Shown here piece by piece: positions 1 through 5,418 of a stretch of 5,418 bases of DNA (position 1 is the stretch's first letter; each line of letters starts with the position of its first letter). The stretch is from NCBI GenBank assembly GCA_902473545.1, contig CABRSG010000173.1, positions 1 to 5,418 on the forward strand. Reading direction: 5' to 3'. Source of the DNA: an uncultured Lachnospiraceae bacterium (lineage in GTDB: Bacteria; Bacillota; Clostridia; Lachnospirales; Lachnospiraceae). A program made the translations under genes and the position numbers. A model generated the notes under the pieces. The model was not told the origin of the DNA, did no database searches, and saw nothing but the letters and a program-made list of their open reading frames with translations.

Positions 1-85
1 CTCCCGCCTCATCCGCCGCCCGTACCTGTTCTCCGAGCGCGCAGAAATCCGCCGCAAGTATGGATGGTGCAAGTAAATTTTTCAT
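1..85 (-). CDS. rpe: Ribulose-phosphate 3-epimerase, N-terminal fragment (runs off left edge)
   Basis: Rpe interconverts D-ribulose 5-phosphate and D-xylulose 5-phosphate in the cytosolic pentose phosphate pathway. Only the first 28 codons are in the window. They read MKNLLAPSILAADFCALGEQ followed by VRAADEAG. The LAPSILAADF strand is the hallmark first beta strand of the Rpe TIM barrel, and its serine belongs to the substrate pocket in the family. The start is the ATG at 83-85, preceded by an AAGGGG ribosome binding site at 93-98 with 7-base spacing. It follows rsgA after a 69-base gap, the same neighbour order as in Bacillus subtilis. The rest of the barrel, including the metal ligands, is outside the window, so completeness cannot be judged. 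Confidence 0.9.
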   Translation of the reverse strand, partial: MKNLLAPSILAADFCALGEQVRAADEAG

Positions 86-154
86 ATTCGTTCCCCTTTT
101 TATATGATCCCTCCGATTTTTCCGCGCTTTGCAGTTCTAAAATCCCGGGCCTCA
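86..154 (-). other. rsgA-rpe intergenic gap
   Basis: This 69-base stretch is the only non-coding spacer of any size in the window. It holds the rpe ribosome binding site and a second GGAGGG tract. I see no stem-loop followed by a T run that would mark a terminator, and no convincing -35/-10 pair. rpe is therefore most likely cotranscribed with the genes upstream of it. Confidence 0.5.
93..98 (-). promoter_or_regulatory. Ribosome binding site of rpe
   Basis: On the minus strand AAGGGG lies 7 bases before the rpe ATG at 83-85, which is good Shine-Dalgarno spacing and fixes the start. A second purine tract, GGAGGG at 109-114, lies further upstream in the same gap, but no start codon follows it at a useful distance. 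Confidence 0.7.
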
Positions 155-1061
155 TTAATACCTTCTCTTATTTTTTAACTCATCATACATTTCCAGATAA
201 TTTTCATAGCGCTGACGGCTGATCCTGCCTTCCGCAAGCGCTGCCTTCACCGCACATCCCGGCTCGTGCGTATGCGTGCAGCCAAGAAAACGGCAGTCCT
301 CCCGGTAGGGTGCAAACTCCGGAAAAAACTCCTTCAGCTCCTCCTTTTCCATATCCCATACGGAGAGGGAGCTGAAGCCGGGCGTATCGCACAGAAAGGT
401 GTCGCTGTCTATCGCAAGGATCTCACTGTGTATCCTCCTCCGCATAGAACAATTCGCAGTGGCGGGTGGTATGCTTTCCGCGGTCGATCTTCTCGCTGAT
501 CGCTCCGGTTTCCATCTGCGCATGCGGCACAAGCAGATTGACAAGCGACGATTTCCCGACGCCGGAGGGACCGGCCACCGCGGTCGTTTTCCCTTTCAGG
601 ATCTCGCGCACGCCTGATAAGCCCTCCTGTGTGAGCGCGCTTGCAAACAGCACCCGACAGCCGCAGTTTTCATACGCGGACCGCAGCCGCTCGCACTCCT
701 CTTTCTCCACAATATCCTGCTTGTTGAAGCAGATTACCGATCTCACCGACTGCTTTTCCATTGCAACCAGAAAGCGGTCGAGCAGGTTGAGGTTCGGCTT
801 TGGTTTTGCCGCCGCAAAAATAACCAGCGCCTGGTCAATGTTGGCAACCGCCGGCCGGATGAGGGCATTTTTCCGCGGCAGGATTTTTTCAATGCTGCCT
901 GTGCGCTCCGCCTCTTCAAGAACCTTAAGCTCCACATTATCGCCGACCAGCGGCTTCGTGCCGTCCCTGCGGAAAATTCCCTTCGCCTTGCATTCATAAA
1001 CGCCGGACATCGTCTGCACATAATAAAATCCGGCAATTCCCTTAATGATTTTCCCCTGCAT
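155..1061 (-). pseudogene. rsgA: Ribosome small subunit-dependent GTPase RsgA (CpgA/YloQ), reading frame broken near 423-461
   Basis: RsgA is a circularly permuted GTPase that acts late in 30S subunit maturation. The first frame (1061 to 423, 212 residues) has an N-terminal OB-fold region (about 1-65), then G4 NKQD (113-116), G5 ASA (about 140-142), the G1 P-loop GPSGVGKSS (164-172) and HTTRH (197-201), then a TGA at 423-425. The second frame, open to a TAA at 155-157, continues with DTPGFSS (G3; DTPG at 377-388) and a zinc motif C-x4-C-x-H-x5-C at 254-295, with a normal helical C-terminus. Both halves are fully conserved in type, so the gene is intact except at the junction. Moving between frames needs +1 (or loss of 31 nt). 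Removing 31 nt gives 291 residues, a usual RsgA length; removing 1 nt gives 301. The ATG at 1059-1061 starts 3 bases after the prkC stop, behind a weak AGG at 1073-1075, suggesting translational coupling. As written, the product would lack G3 and the zinc domain and should be inactive. An assembly error is a real alternative. Confidence 0.85.
422..461 (-). other. Frameshift site in rsgA with an apparent 31-nt duplicated-looking segment
   Basis: The first frame reads R-H-C-E-L-F-Y-A-E-E-D-T-Q-stop (first CAC at 459-461). The second frame reads H-S-E-I-L-A-I-D-S-D-T-F-L-C then DTPG (its CAC at 428-430). The two segments line up residue for residue from H to D-T, 31 nt apart, which is 10 codons plus one base. 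Deleting either copy rejoins HTTR to DTPG with the spacing I recall for clostridial RsgA proteins. By eye only about 14 of 33 bases match between the copies, so this is not a recent exact tandem duplication. An AGGAGG tract at 434-439 lies 8 bases before the TGA. Confidence 0.7.
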
Positions 1062-1064
1062 AAA

Positions 1065-3095
1065 TTAATTTACCTGTGAAAACGGAACCACGTAGGACGC
1101 CAGAAAATCATATTCCCCCGTCTCGCTGTTCAGCACATACATATAAACCGTTCCCAGTTCTTCCCCTGCCTTGCCTGTAACAGCAAGATCATAAGGGAAG
1201 ATGATGGAGCCCTGCGCAATTACTGTTGTATCTTCTCCCTGCATCAGCTCCATTCTCGCCTCTTCGCCATTATAGCCCTCGGGCGCCTCCAGCTCTGCGT
1301 TGCACGCCCACGTGCCCAACGCCGTATTTTCACCGGAGCTGCTACCACTGCTCACGATCAGGATCACCGTCGTGCCCGGCACTGCCGTTCCCGTGACACT
1401 CTGCTCAAGTACAGTGCCCGCAGCGGTGCTGTCCTCGTTATCCTGCCGCTGTACATAAAAACCTGCCGACATCATCATATCATATGCCGTATCGTAATCG
1501 AGTCCGGTAACATCCGGCACGCTCACAGGATTGCCCCGCTGCGGCATCTGCTCTGTCTCACTCTCAGTCTCAGCCGGCGCTTCTGTCTGTGTCTCTGTTT
1601 CCTGATCCGTCTCCTCCGGTGTCTGTATCGGAGCCTGCGTCTCCTGCACCTGTTGCTGATCGGTCGTCTGATTCTGCATCTGCTGTGAGCCATTCTGCTG
1701 CGTTTCCTGCTCAGAATCCACCGCTCTCTCCGTCACCTTTTCCGTCTGGCTGCTTTGCCCGAAAAGCGACGGAAGGCTGAATTTAATAATCCCGAGCGCA
1801 TTCGCCACCAGTCCAAGGAAGATACAGGCGATCAGAACAGCAACGATAATGCCGCCCACCGTCATAATCTTCTCCAGCCGCGAATTCAGGATGCCATCGT
1901 CGTCATCGTCCTCCTGATAACGGTTATCATTGTCGTACTCCTCCTGATAATCGTAGCCGCGCTTTCCGTAAGCGCGTCCATATGGATCATACGGCTGTTT
2001 TCCATAGTTCTGCTGACTGCCCGGCTGCTGTCCATAGCCCGGCATTCCTCCCGGCTGGCGATATCCCGGCTGACCGTATCCCGGCGCATTTCCCGGATGT
2101 CCATAGCCCGGCGCATTTCCCGGCTTTGCCCCTGCATAGCCGCCGGTCTGCTCGCCCGGATTCTCCGAAGCGCCCGCACTGTGCGCGCCCTCTTTAATCG
2201 CGCCAAGCTCATCCTTTGAAATGATCACGGTGCGTCCGTTATTATTTGGATTTACGATATGAACAAAGTCCCCGTCCGGGTTGATCAGCGATTCCTTTAA
2301 ATCGTAGATCAGCTCCGCCATGTTCGCGTAGCGTCTGTCCGGGCTTTTCTGCGTACACTTGTAGATAATCTGCACCGTACTCTTCGGAAGATTCGGCACG
2401 TAAATTTCCGGGGATTTTATCTCCTCCTGCAGATGCTTGATCGCGATCGCCACCGTCGTGTCGCCGTCAAACGGCACGCGCCCTGTAAGCATCTCATACA
2501 TCGTGATGCCGAGCGAATAAATGTCGCTCTTGGCGTCACTGTAGCCGCCGCGCGCCTGCTCCGGGGAGCTGTAGTGCACAGAACCCATCACCGTCGTGTT
2601 GATGGTGTTGCTCGTAGTCGCGCGCGCGATGCCGAAGTCCGTCACCTTCACCTTTCCGTCCGTAGAAATGATGACGTTCTGCGGCTTGACGTCGCGGTGA
2701 ATGATGCCGCTATTATGCGCGGCCTCCAGTCCCTGCGCGACCTGGATCGCGATGCTGGTCGCCTCACGCACGGCAAGCTTGCCTTTTTTCGCGATATATT
2801 CCTTGAGAGTGATCCCCTCCACCAGCTCCATGACAATAAAGTTGACATCGTGATCCTCCCCGACGTCGTAGATATTTACGATGTTCGGATGGGCAAGCCC
2901 GGCAGCCGCCTGCGCCTCTGCCCGGAATTTCGTGATAAATGCTTTGTCCGAACGGAATTCCTTCTTTAAGACCTTGACCGCAACAAAACGGTTCAGCTTG
3001 TGGTCCCTCGCCTTGTACACATCCGCCATACCGCCGGCACCGATCTTGCCGACGATCTCATAGCGTCCCTGTATAAACATTCCTTCCTTTAACAT
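1065..3095 (-). CDS. prkC: Membrane PASTA-domain Ser/Thr protein kinase (PrkC/Stk1 family)
   Basis: This Hanks-type kinase phosphorylates Ser/Thr on cytoplasmic targets in response to cell-wall-derived signals. Of 676 residues, about 12-270 are the kinase domain: glycine loop GAGG (19-22), ATP lysine K41, helix-C glutamate E60, HRDVKPQN (133-140, catalytic D135), DFG (153-155), a Thr-rich activation loop (160-168) and SPEQ (177-180). A Gly/Pro/Tyr/Gln-rich linker (about 315-380) and an acidic run of five Asp (396-400) precede one transmembrane helix (about 410-432). Outside the membrane are a Gln/Thr/Glu-rich stalk (about 449-520), one PASTA repeat (about 524-584, beginning VSVPDVTGLDYDTA) and a final domain of about 85 residues (592-676) that I cannot assign to a named family. 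Many PrkC proteins have three or more PASTA repeats, so one is few. The start at 3093-3095 has a GAGGTG site 5 bases upstream and overlaps prpC by 7 nt. A second ATG at 3078-3080 is possible, but MLKEGMFIQGRYEI fits the family start better. Confidence 0.95.
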   Translation of the reverse strand: MLKEGMFIQGRYEIVGKIGAGGMADVYKARDHKLNRFVAVKVLKKEFRSDKAFITKFRAEAQAAAGLAHPNIVNIYDVGEDHDVNFIVMELVEGITLKEYIAKKGKLAVREATSIAIQVAQGLEAAHNSGIIHRDVKPQNVIISTDGKVKVTDFGIARATTSNTINTTVMGSVHYSSPEQARGGYSDAKSDIYSLGITMYEMLTGRVPFDGDTTVAIAIKHLQEEIKSPEIYVPNLPKSTVQIIYKCTQKSPDRRYANMAELIYDLKESLINPDGDFVHIVNPNNNGRTVIISKDELGAIKEGAHSAGASENPGEQTGGYAGAKPGNAPGYGHPGNAPGYGQPGYRQPGGMPGYGQQPGSQQNYGKQPYDPYGRAYGKRGYDYQEEYDNDNRYQEDDDDDGILNSRLEKIMTVGGIIVAVLIACIFLGLVANALGIIKFSLPSLFGQSSQTEKVTERAVDSEQETQQNGSQQMQNQTTDQQQVQETQAPIQTPEETDQETETQTEAPAETESETEQMPQRGNPVSVPDVTGLDYDTAYDMMMSAGFYVQRQDNEDSTAAGTVLEQSVTGTAVPGTTVILIVSSGSSSGENTALGTWACNAELEAPEGYNGEEARMELMQGEDTTVIAQGSIIFPYDLAVTGKAGEELGTVYMYVLNSETGEYDFLASYVVPFSQVN
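2073..2123 (-). repeat. Short in-frame repeat PGNAPGYG in the PrkC linker
   Basis: An identical 17-base stretch occurs at 2080-2096 and 2107-2123, a 27-base (9-residue) period encoding PGNAPGYG followed by H-P-G or Q-P-G. A related 14-base match at 2030-2043 and 2099-2112 extends the pattern with PGYG units. It lies in the cytoplasmic linker between kinase domain and membrane helix. Its repetitive make-up suggests a flexible, length-variable tether. Confidence 0.75.
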
Positions 3096-3832
3096 TTTTT
3101 CACCTCATTTCTGCACAGTCTCACCAGAAGCGCCGTAATGTTGTCGGAGCCGCCGTTTTTATTGGCAGCGTCCACCCGGCGCTTCCCCGCTATGCGCAGA
3201 CTGCTCTCTTCATTGATGATGCGCTCTATCTCCTCATCTGTCAGCATATTACTGAGCCCGTCCGTGCAGAGCAGCAGCGTGTCGTTCTTTGTCATCTGCA
3301 CGTCAAAAAAGTCGATCGCCACGCGTTCCTCCACGCCGATTGCCCTTGTGATCACGTTTTTATCCGGGTGATAACGTCCCTCCTCGCGGGTGATCCCGCC
3401 CGCCCGGATCATTTCCTCTACCAGCGAATGATCCCTGGTGATCTGACGGATGGTGTCTCCGATCAGATACAGACGGCTGTCGCCGACATTCGCCACATAC
3501 AGGGTGTCCTTCACAATCGTCGCAACGACCATCGTGGTGCCCATGCCCTGATACTTTTCTTTGGATTTTGCTTCCTCCAGCACCTTCGTATTTGCCTTTT
3601 CGATGGATCTGCGGATAATCCGGATCGGATTTTTATCCCGCTCCCACCTTACGCTTCTCAGAAAAACCTCCACCGCATAGCTGGACGCGCGGTCCCCTGC
3701 GTTGTGCCCGCCCATGCCGTCTGCGACGACAAATAGGTTCGGCAGCTTTCCAACCGGTGTATCGGACGCAAACACATAGTCCTGGTTTATGCTGCGGATG
3801 CGGCCAACATCCGTAATGCAATATGATTCCAT
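3089..3832 (-). CDS. prpC: PP2C-family (PPM) Ser/Thr protein phosphatase, partner of PrkC
   Basis: This is a soluble, metal-dependent phosphatase that removes phosphate from PrkC and its substrates. From the chosen start it has 247 residues, normal for the bacterial Stp/PrpC group. All expected PP2C motifs are present: R-S-I-N-Q-D (13-18), VVADGMGGH (35-43, metal-binding D38), GMGTT (96-100), ANVGDSRLY (114-122, D118), TRDHS (132-136), TRAIG (162-166), CTDGLS (189-194, D191) and GGSDNIT (227-233, D230). No signal peptide or membrane helix is visible. The open frame reaches back to an ATG at 3884-3886, but that adds 18 residues lacking PP2C similarity and overlapping rlmN. The ATG at 3830-3832 instead starts MESYCITDVGRIRSINQD, 2 bases after the rlmN stop, with a strong purine-rich ribosome site. 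Its stop lies 7 nt inside prkC, the typical phosphatase-kinase pair. Confidence 0.95.
   Translation of the reverse strand: MESYCITDVGRIRSINQDYVFASDTPVGKLPNLFVVADGMGGHNAGDRASSYAVEVFLRSVRWERDKNPIRIIRRSIEKANTKVLEEAKSKEKYQGMGTTMVVATIVKDTLYVANVGDSRLYLIGDTIRQITRDHSLVEEMIRAGGITREEGRYHPDKNVITRAIGVEERVAIDFFDVQMTKNDTLLLCTDGLSNMLTDEEIERIINEESSLRIAGKRRVDAANKNGGSDNITALLVRLCRNEVKKC
3101..3106 (-). promoter_or_regulatory. Ribosome binding site of prkC inside the prpC end
   Basis: GAGGTG on the minus strand ends 5 bases before the prkC ATG at 3093-3095 and is also the Glu-Val codon pair near the prpC C-terminus. With the 7-nt gene overlap this supports translational coupling of phosphatase and kinase. Confidence 0.7.
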
Positions 3833-3834
3833 GT

Positions 3835-4887
3835 CTATTCCTCTCCTCTGGCTCTGTCCAGATAACTCTTTCTCAACTGACCGCATGCGCCGCCGATATC
3901 ACGGCCCATTTCCCTTCTAATTGTAACATTTATTCCGTATTTTTCAAGTTTTGTTTTAAAGTCTGCGATCACCCGGTGATCTGACTGCACATAGCTTCTT
4001 TCCCTGATCGGATTTACCGGGATCAGATTGACGTGACAGTTCAGACCGGCGAGCAGCCCGGCAAGCTGCTGCGCATCCTTTTGCGAGTCGTTCACGCCTC
4101 CCACCAGACTGTACTCAAACGTGAGCCGTCTTCCTGTCTCTTTAAAATAGGCGCGGCACGCTTCCATCACCTCAGAAAGCTCATATTTATAGGCGATCGG
4201 CATCAGCTCAATACGCTTCTCCTGCGTCGATGCGTGCAGAGAGAGCGCCAGCGTGATCTGCAGCTTTTCTGCGGCGAGCCGGTAAATATTCGGAACGATG
4301 CCGCAGGTGGATACCGTGATGTTTCGCTGGCTGATGTTCAGCCCGTGCTCATCACTTAACATATGTATAAATTTTACCAGATTTTCATAATTATCAAGCG
4401 GCTCGCCGGTACCCATCACCACCAGATTCGATACGCGCCCGCCGCTGTGCTTCTGGATCTTGTAGATCTGATCGAGCATCTCCCCCGGAAGGAGACTGCG
4501 CGTCAGCCCGCCAAGCGTCGATGCGCAGAAGCGGCACCCCATGCGGCACCCTACCTGCGAGGAAATGCAGACGGAATTTCCGTGATGGTATTTCATCAGC
4601 ACGCTCTCGATCACGTTTCCGTCCGACAGGCGGAACAGATACTTGCGCGTGCCGTCCGCCTTTGATTCCAGAACGTCCACGATCTCCAGATTTGTACAGT
4701 CATATTCGCCGCATAATCTCTCCCTCAGCTTCGCCGGAAGATTCGTCATCTCCTGCGGCGTGTCCGTCAGCTTTTCGTGGAGCCACTGATAGATCTGCTT
4801 CGCGCGGAAGGGCTTTTCCCCAAGCGCCGCAAGCTCCCGCTGCAGCTCCTCATAATCCAGGGAGCGAAGATCTGTTTTTTCCATCAT
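3835..4887 (-). CDS. rlmN: Dual-specificity 23S rRNA (A2503-C2) / tRNA (A37-C2) methyltransferase RlmN
   Basis: RlmN is a radical-SAM enzyme that makes 2-methyladenosine at 23S rRNA position 2503 and at A37 of some tRNAs. The 350 residues match the usual family length. An N-terminal RNA-binding accessory region is seen first (about 5-75, with KPFRAKQIYQWL at 25-36). The radical-SAM CxxxCxxC cluster follows at C114, C118 and C121. The SAM-contact motif GTGEPLDNY (159-167), RNITVSTCG (188-196) and SLHAS (216-220) are also present. The two cysteines of the ping-pong methyl transfer are there: C107, seven residues before the cluster as in the E. coli enzyme, and C335 in GGACGQL. Nothing looks damaged. 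The first ATG (4885-4887) and the second (4882-4884) both overlap the rsmB stop (4884-4886). AGAGGG at 4892-4897 is 4 bases from the first and 7 from the second, so the second may be the true start, giving 349 residues. The motif set separates it from Cfr, whose context and sequence differ. Confidence 0.96.
   Translation of the reverse strand: MMEKTDLRSLDYEELQRELAALGEKPFRAKQIYQWLHEKLTDTPQEMTNLPAKLRERLCGEYDCTNLEIVDVLESKADGTRKYLFRLSDGNVIESVLMKYHHGNSVCISSQVGCRMGCRFCASTLGGLTRSLLPGEMLDQIYKIQKHSGGRVSNLVVMGTGEPLDNYENLVKFIHMLSDEHGLNISQRNITVSTCGIVPNIYRLAAEKLQITLALSLHASTQEKRIELMPIAYKYELSEVMEACRAYFKETGRRLTFEYSLVGGVNDSQKDAQQLAGLLAGLNCHVNLIPVNPIRERSYVQSDHRVIADFKTKLEKYGINVTIRREMGRDIGGACGQLRKSYLDRARGEE
3840..3847 (-). 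promoter_or_regulatory. Ribosome binding site deciding the prpC start
   Basis: AGGAGAGG on the minus strand ends 7 bases before the ATG at 3830-3832 and overlaps the last codons of rlmN. It favours this start over the longer frame beginning at 3886. Confidence 0.75.
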
Positions 4888-5418
4888 TTTACCCTCTTAA
4901 ATCTTGCAAGAAAGAAGCCGTCCGTGCCGTGAACACCCGGCAGGAGCTGCAGATAGCCCGCCTTCGTGGTGCGGCTCTTCAGCGCGTCGCACAGGTACGG
5001 GTCGATCGTCTCCAGCTTGAACGGATAATTCTCCAGAAACCATTTTACATTGTACTGGTTTTCATCTGCACCGATGGTGCAGGTACTGTAGATCAGCGTG
5101 CCGCCCACCTTAACGTAGGACCACACCGTATCAAGAATTTTGCGCTGCAGCTTCACCAGCTCCTGCTGCTTCGCCTCTGTCATTTTGTATTTGATATCCG
5201 GCTTTCTGCCGATCACACCCAGCCCGGAGCAGGGCAGATCCGCCAGCAGGATGTCCGCCTTTTCCACGGAAGCGCCGTCAAACACGGTCGCGTCCTGGCG
5301 CACGGCCGTCATATTGATCCGTCTGGTGCGCTCCAGGTTTTCCTGCATCAGCGACACCTTTATGTCCGTCAGATCGCGCGCCTCCACATAGCCGCTTCCT
5401 TTCAGCATATCTGCCAGA
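4884..5418 (-). CDS. rsmB: 16S rRNA (cytosine-967-C5) methyltransferase RsmB, C-terminal part (runs off right edge)
   Basis: RsmB uses SAM to methylate C5 of C967 in 16S rRNA. The frame is open to the right edge, so the true start is outside. The 177 visible C-terminal codons begin LADMLKGSGYVEARDLTD, the Rossmann-fold strand and helix that bind SAM, and the preceding NusB-like RNA-binding region is missing. Both catalytic cysteine motifs of the NOL1/NOP2/Sun family are present: DLPCSGLG, with its cysteine at 5229-5231 (motif IV), and YSTCT, with its cysteine at 5079-5081 (motif VI nucleophile). The protein ends with the typical LLPGVHGTDGFFLARFKR. An internal Met at 5406-5408 is not the start, because conserved sequence continues before it. 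RsmF/YebU-type relatives share these motifs; the rlmN-prpC-prkC neighbourhood and short ending support RsmB. Confidence 0.93.
   Translation of the reverse strand, partial: LADMLKGSGYVEARDLTDIKVSLMQENLERTRRINMTAVRQDATVFDGASVEKADILLADLPCSGLGVIGRKPDIKYKMTEAKQQELVKLQRKILDTVWSYVKVGGTLIYSTCTIGADENQYNVKWFLENYPFKLETIDPYLCDALKSRTTKAGYLQLLPGVHGTDGFFLARFKRVK
4892..4897 (-). promoter_or_regulatory. Ribosome binding site of rlmN
   Basis: AGAGGG on the minus strand lies in the last codons of rsmB, 4 bases from the first and 7 bases from the second of two consecutive ATG codons. The spacing mildly favours the second. The overlap with the rsmB TGA points to stop-start coupling. Confidence 0.6.

Noticed and set aside
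86..154. A possible terminator or promoter between rsgA and rpe
   Set aside because: No hairpin plus T-run and no convincing -35/-10 pair could be found; only ribosome-binding-type purine tracts are present.
155..444. The second rsgA frame as an independent small gene starting at ATG 442-444
   Set aside because: No ribosome binding site precedes that ATG, and the protein would begin in the middle of the GTPase fold. It reads as the displaced 3' half of rsgA.
466..999. 177-codon open frame on the plus strand opposite rsgA
   Set aside because: It lies antisense to conserved RsgA coding sequence and its composition (Ser/Arg/Phe-rich) is that of a reverse-strand shadow. No recognisable domain was seen.
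1755..2219. 154-codon plus-strand frame with a hydrophobic stretch resembling a membrane protein
   Set aside because: The hydrophobic run is the reverse complement of the Asp/Tyr-rich PrkC linker codons. The rest is Arg/Ser low-complexity sequence, so it is a shadow.
2433..2969. 178-codon open frame on the plus strand opposite the PrkC kinase domain
   Set aside because: It is opposite the most conserved part of the kinase. The His/Arg/Val/Asp-rich translation is typical of an antisense shadow in GC-rich DNA.
3089..3886. Longer 265-residue version of the phosphatase starting at 3886
   Set aside because: The extra 18 residues overlap the rlmN C-terminus and have no PP2C similarity. The ATG at 3830-3832 has a well-placed ribosome binding site.

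Overview
The window is a tightly packed, single-strand block of housekeeping genes. Everything credible is on the minus strand, so transcription runs from high to low coordinates. The order is rsmB (C-terminal part only, running off the right edge), rlmN, a PP2C-type Ser/Thr phosphatase (prpC/stp), a PASTA Ser/Thr kinase (prkC), rsgA with a broken reading frame, and the first 28 codons of rpe at the left edge. This order matches the rsmB-rlmN-prpC-prkC-rsgA-rpe cluster known from Bacillus subtilis and many other Bacillota. The protein sequences and fairly high GC content fit a gut-type Clostridia, most likely Lachnospiraceae. That family-level placement is an inference from sequence flavour, not a search result.

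From right to left: rsmB ends inside the rlmN start (ATGATG overlapping the TGA). rlmN is followed after 2 bases by prpC, whose stop lies 7 nt inside prkC. prkC is followed after 3 bases by rsgA. A 69-base gap, the only real intergenic space, separates rsgA from rpe. I see no internal promoter or terminator, so the block probably belongs to one polycistronic transcript with translational coupling at most junctions.

Two themes run through the block. One is translation: RsmB methylates 16S rRNA, RlmN methylates 23S rRNA and tRNA, and RsgA matures the 30S subunit. The other is reversible protein phosphorylation by the membrane kinase PrkC and its partner phosphatase. They connect, because the RsgA orthologue (CpgA/YloQ) is a known PrkC substrate in B. 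subtilis.

The most notable feature is the rsgA lesion. The first frame carries the OB fold, G4, G5, G1 and HTTRH and stops at 423-425. The second frame carries DTPG and the zinc motif. Around the break the two frames each encode a version of the same short segment (H-C-E-L... and H-S-E-I...) offset by 31 nt. Removing 31 nt restores a 291-residue RsgA. Whether this is a real mutation, an assembly fault or something else cannot be settled from the sequence. The second unusual point is the kinase, which has a single PASTA repeat followed by an unassigned roughly 85-residue C-terminal domain. I see no mobile element, CRISPR array, RNA gene or novel multi-gene system.
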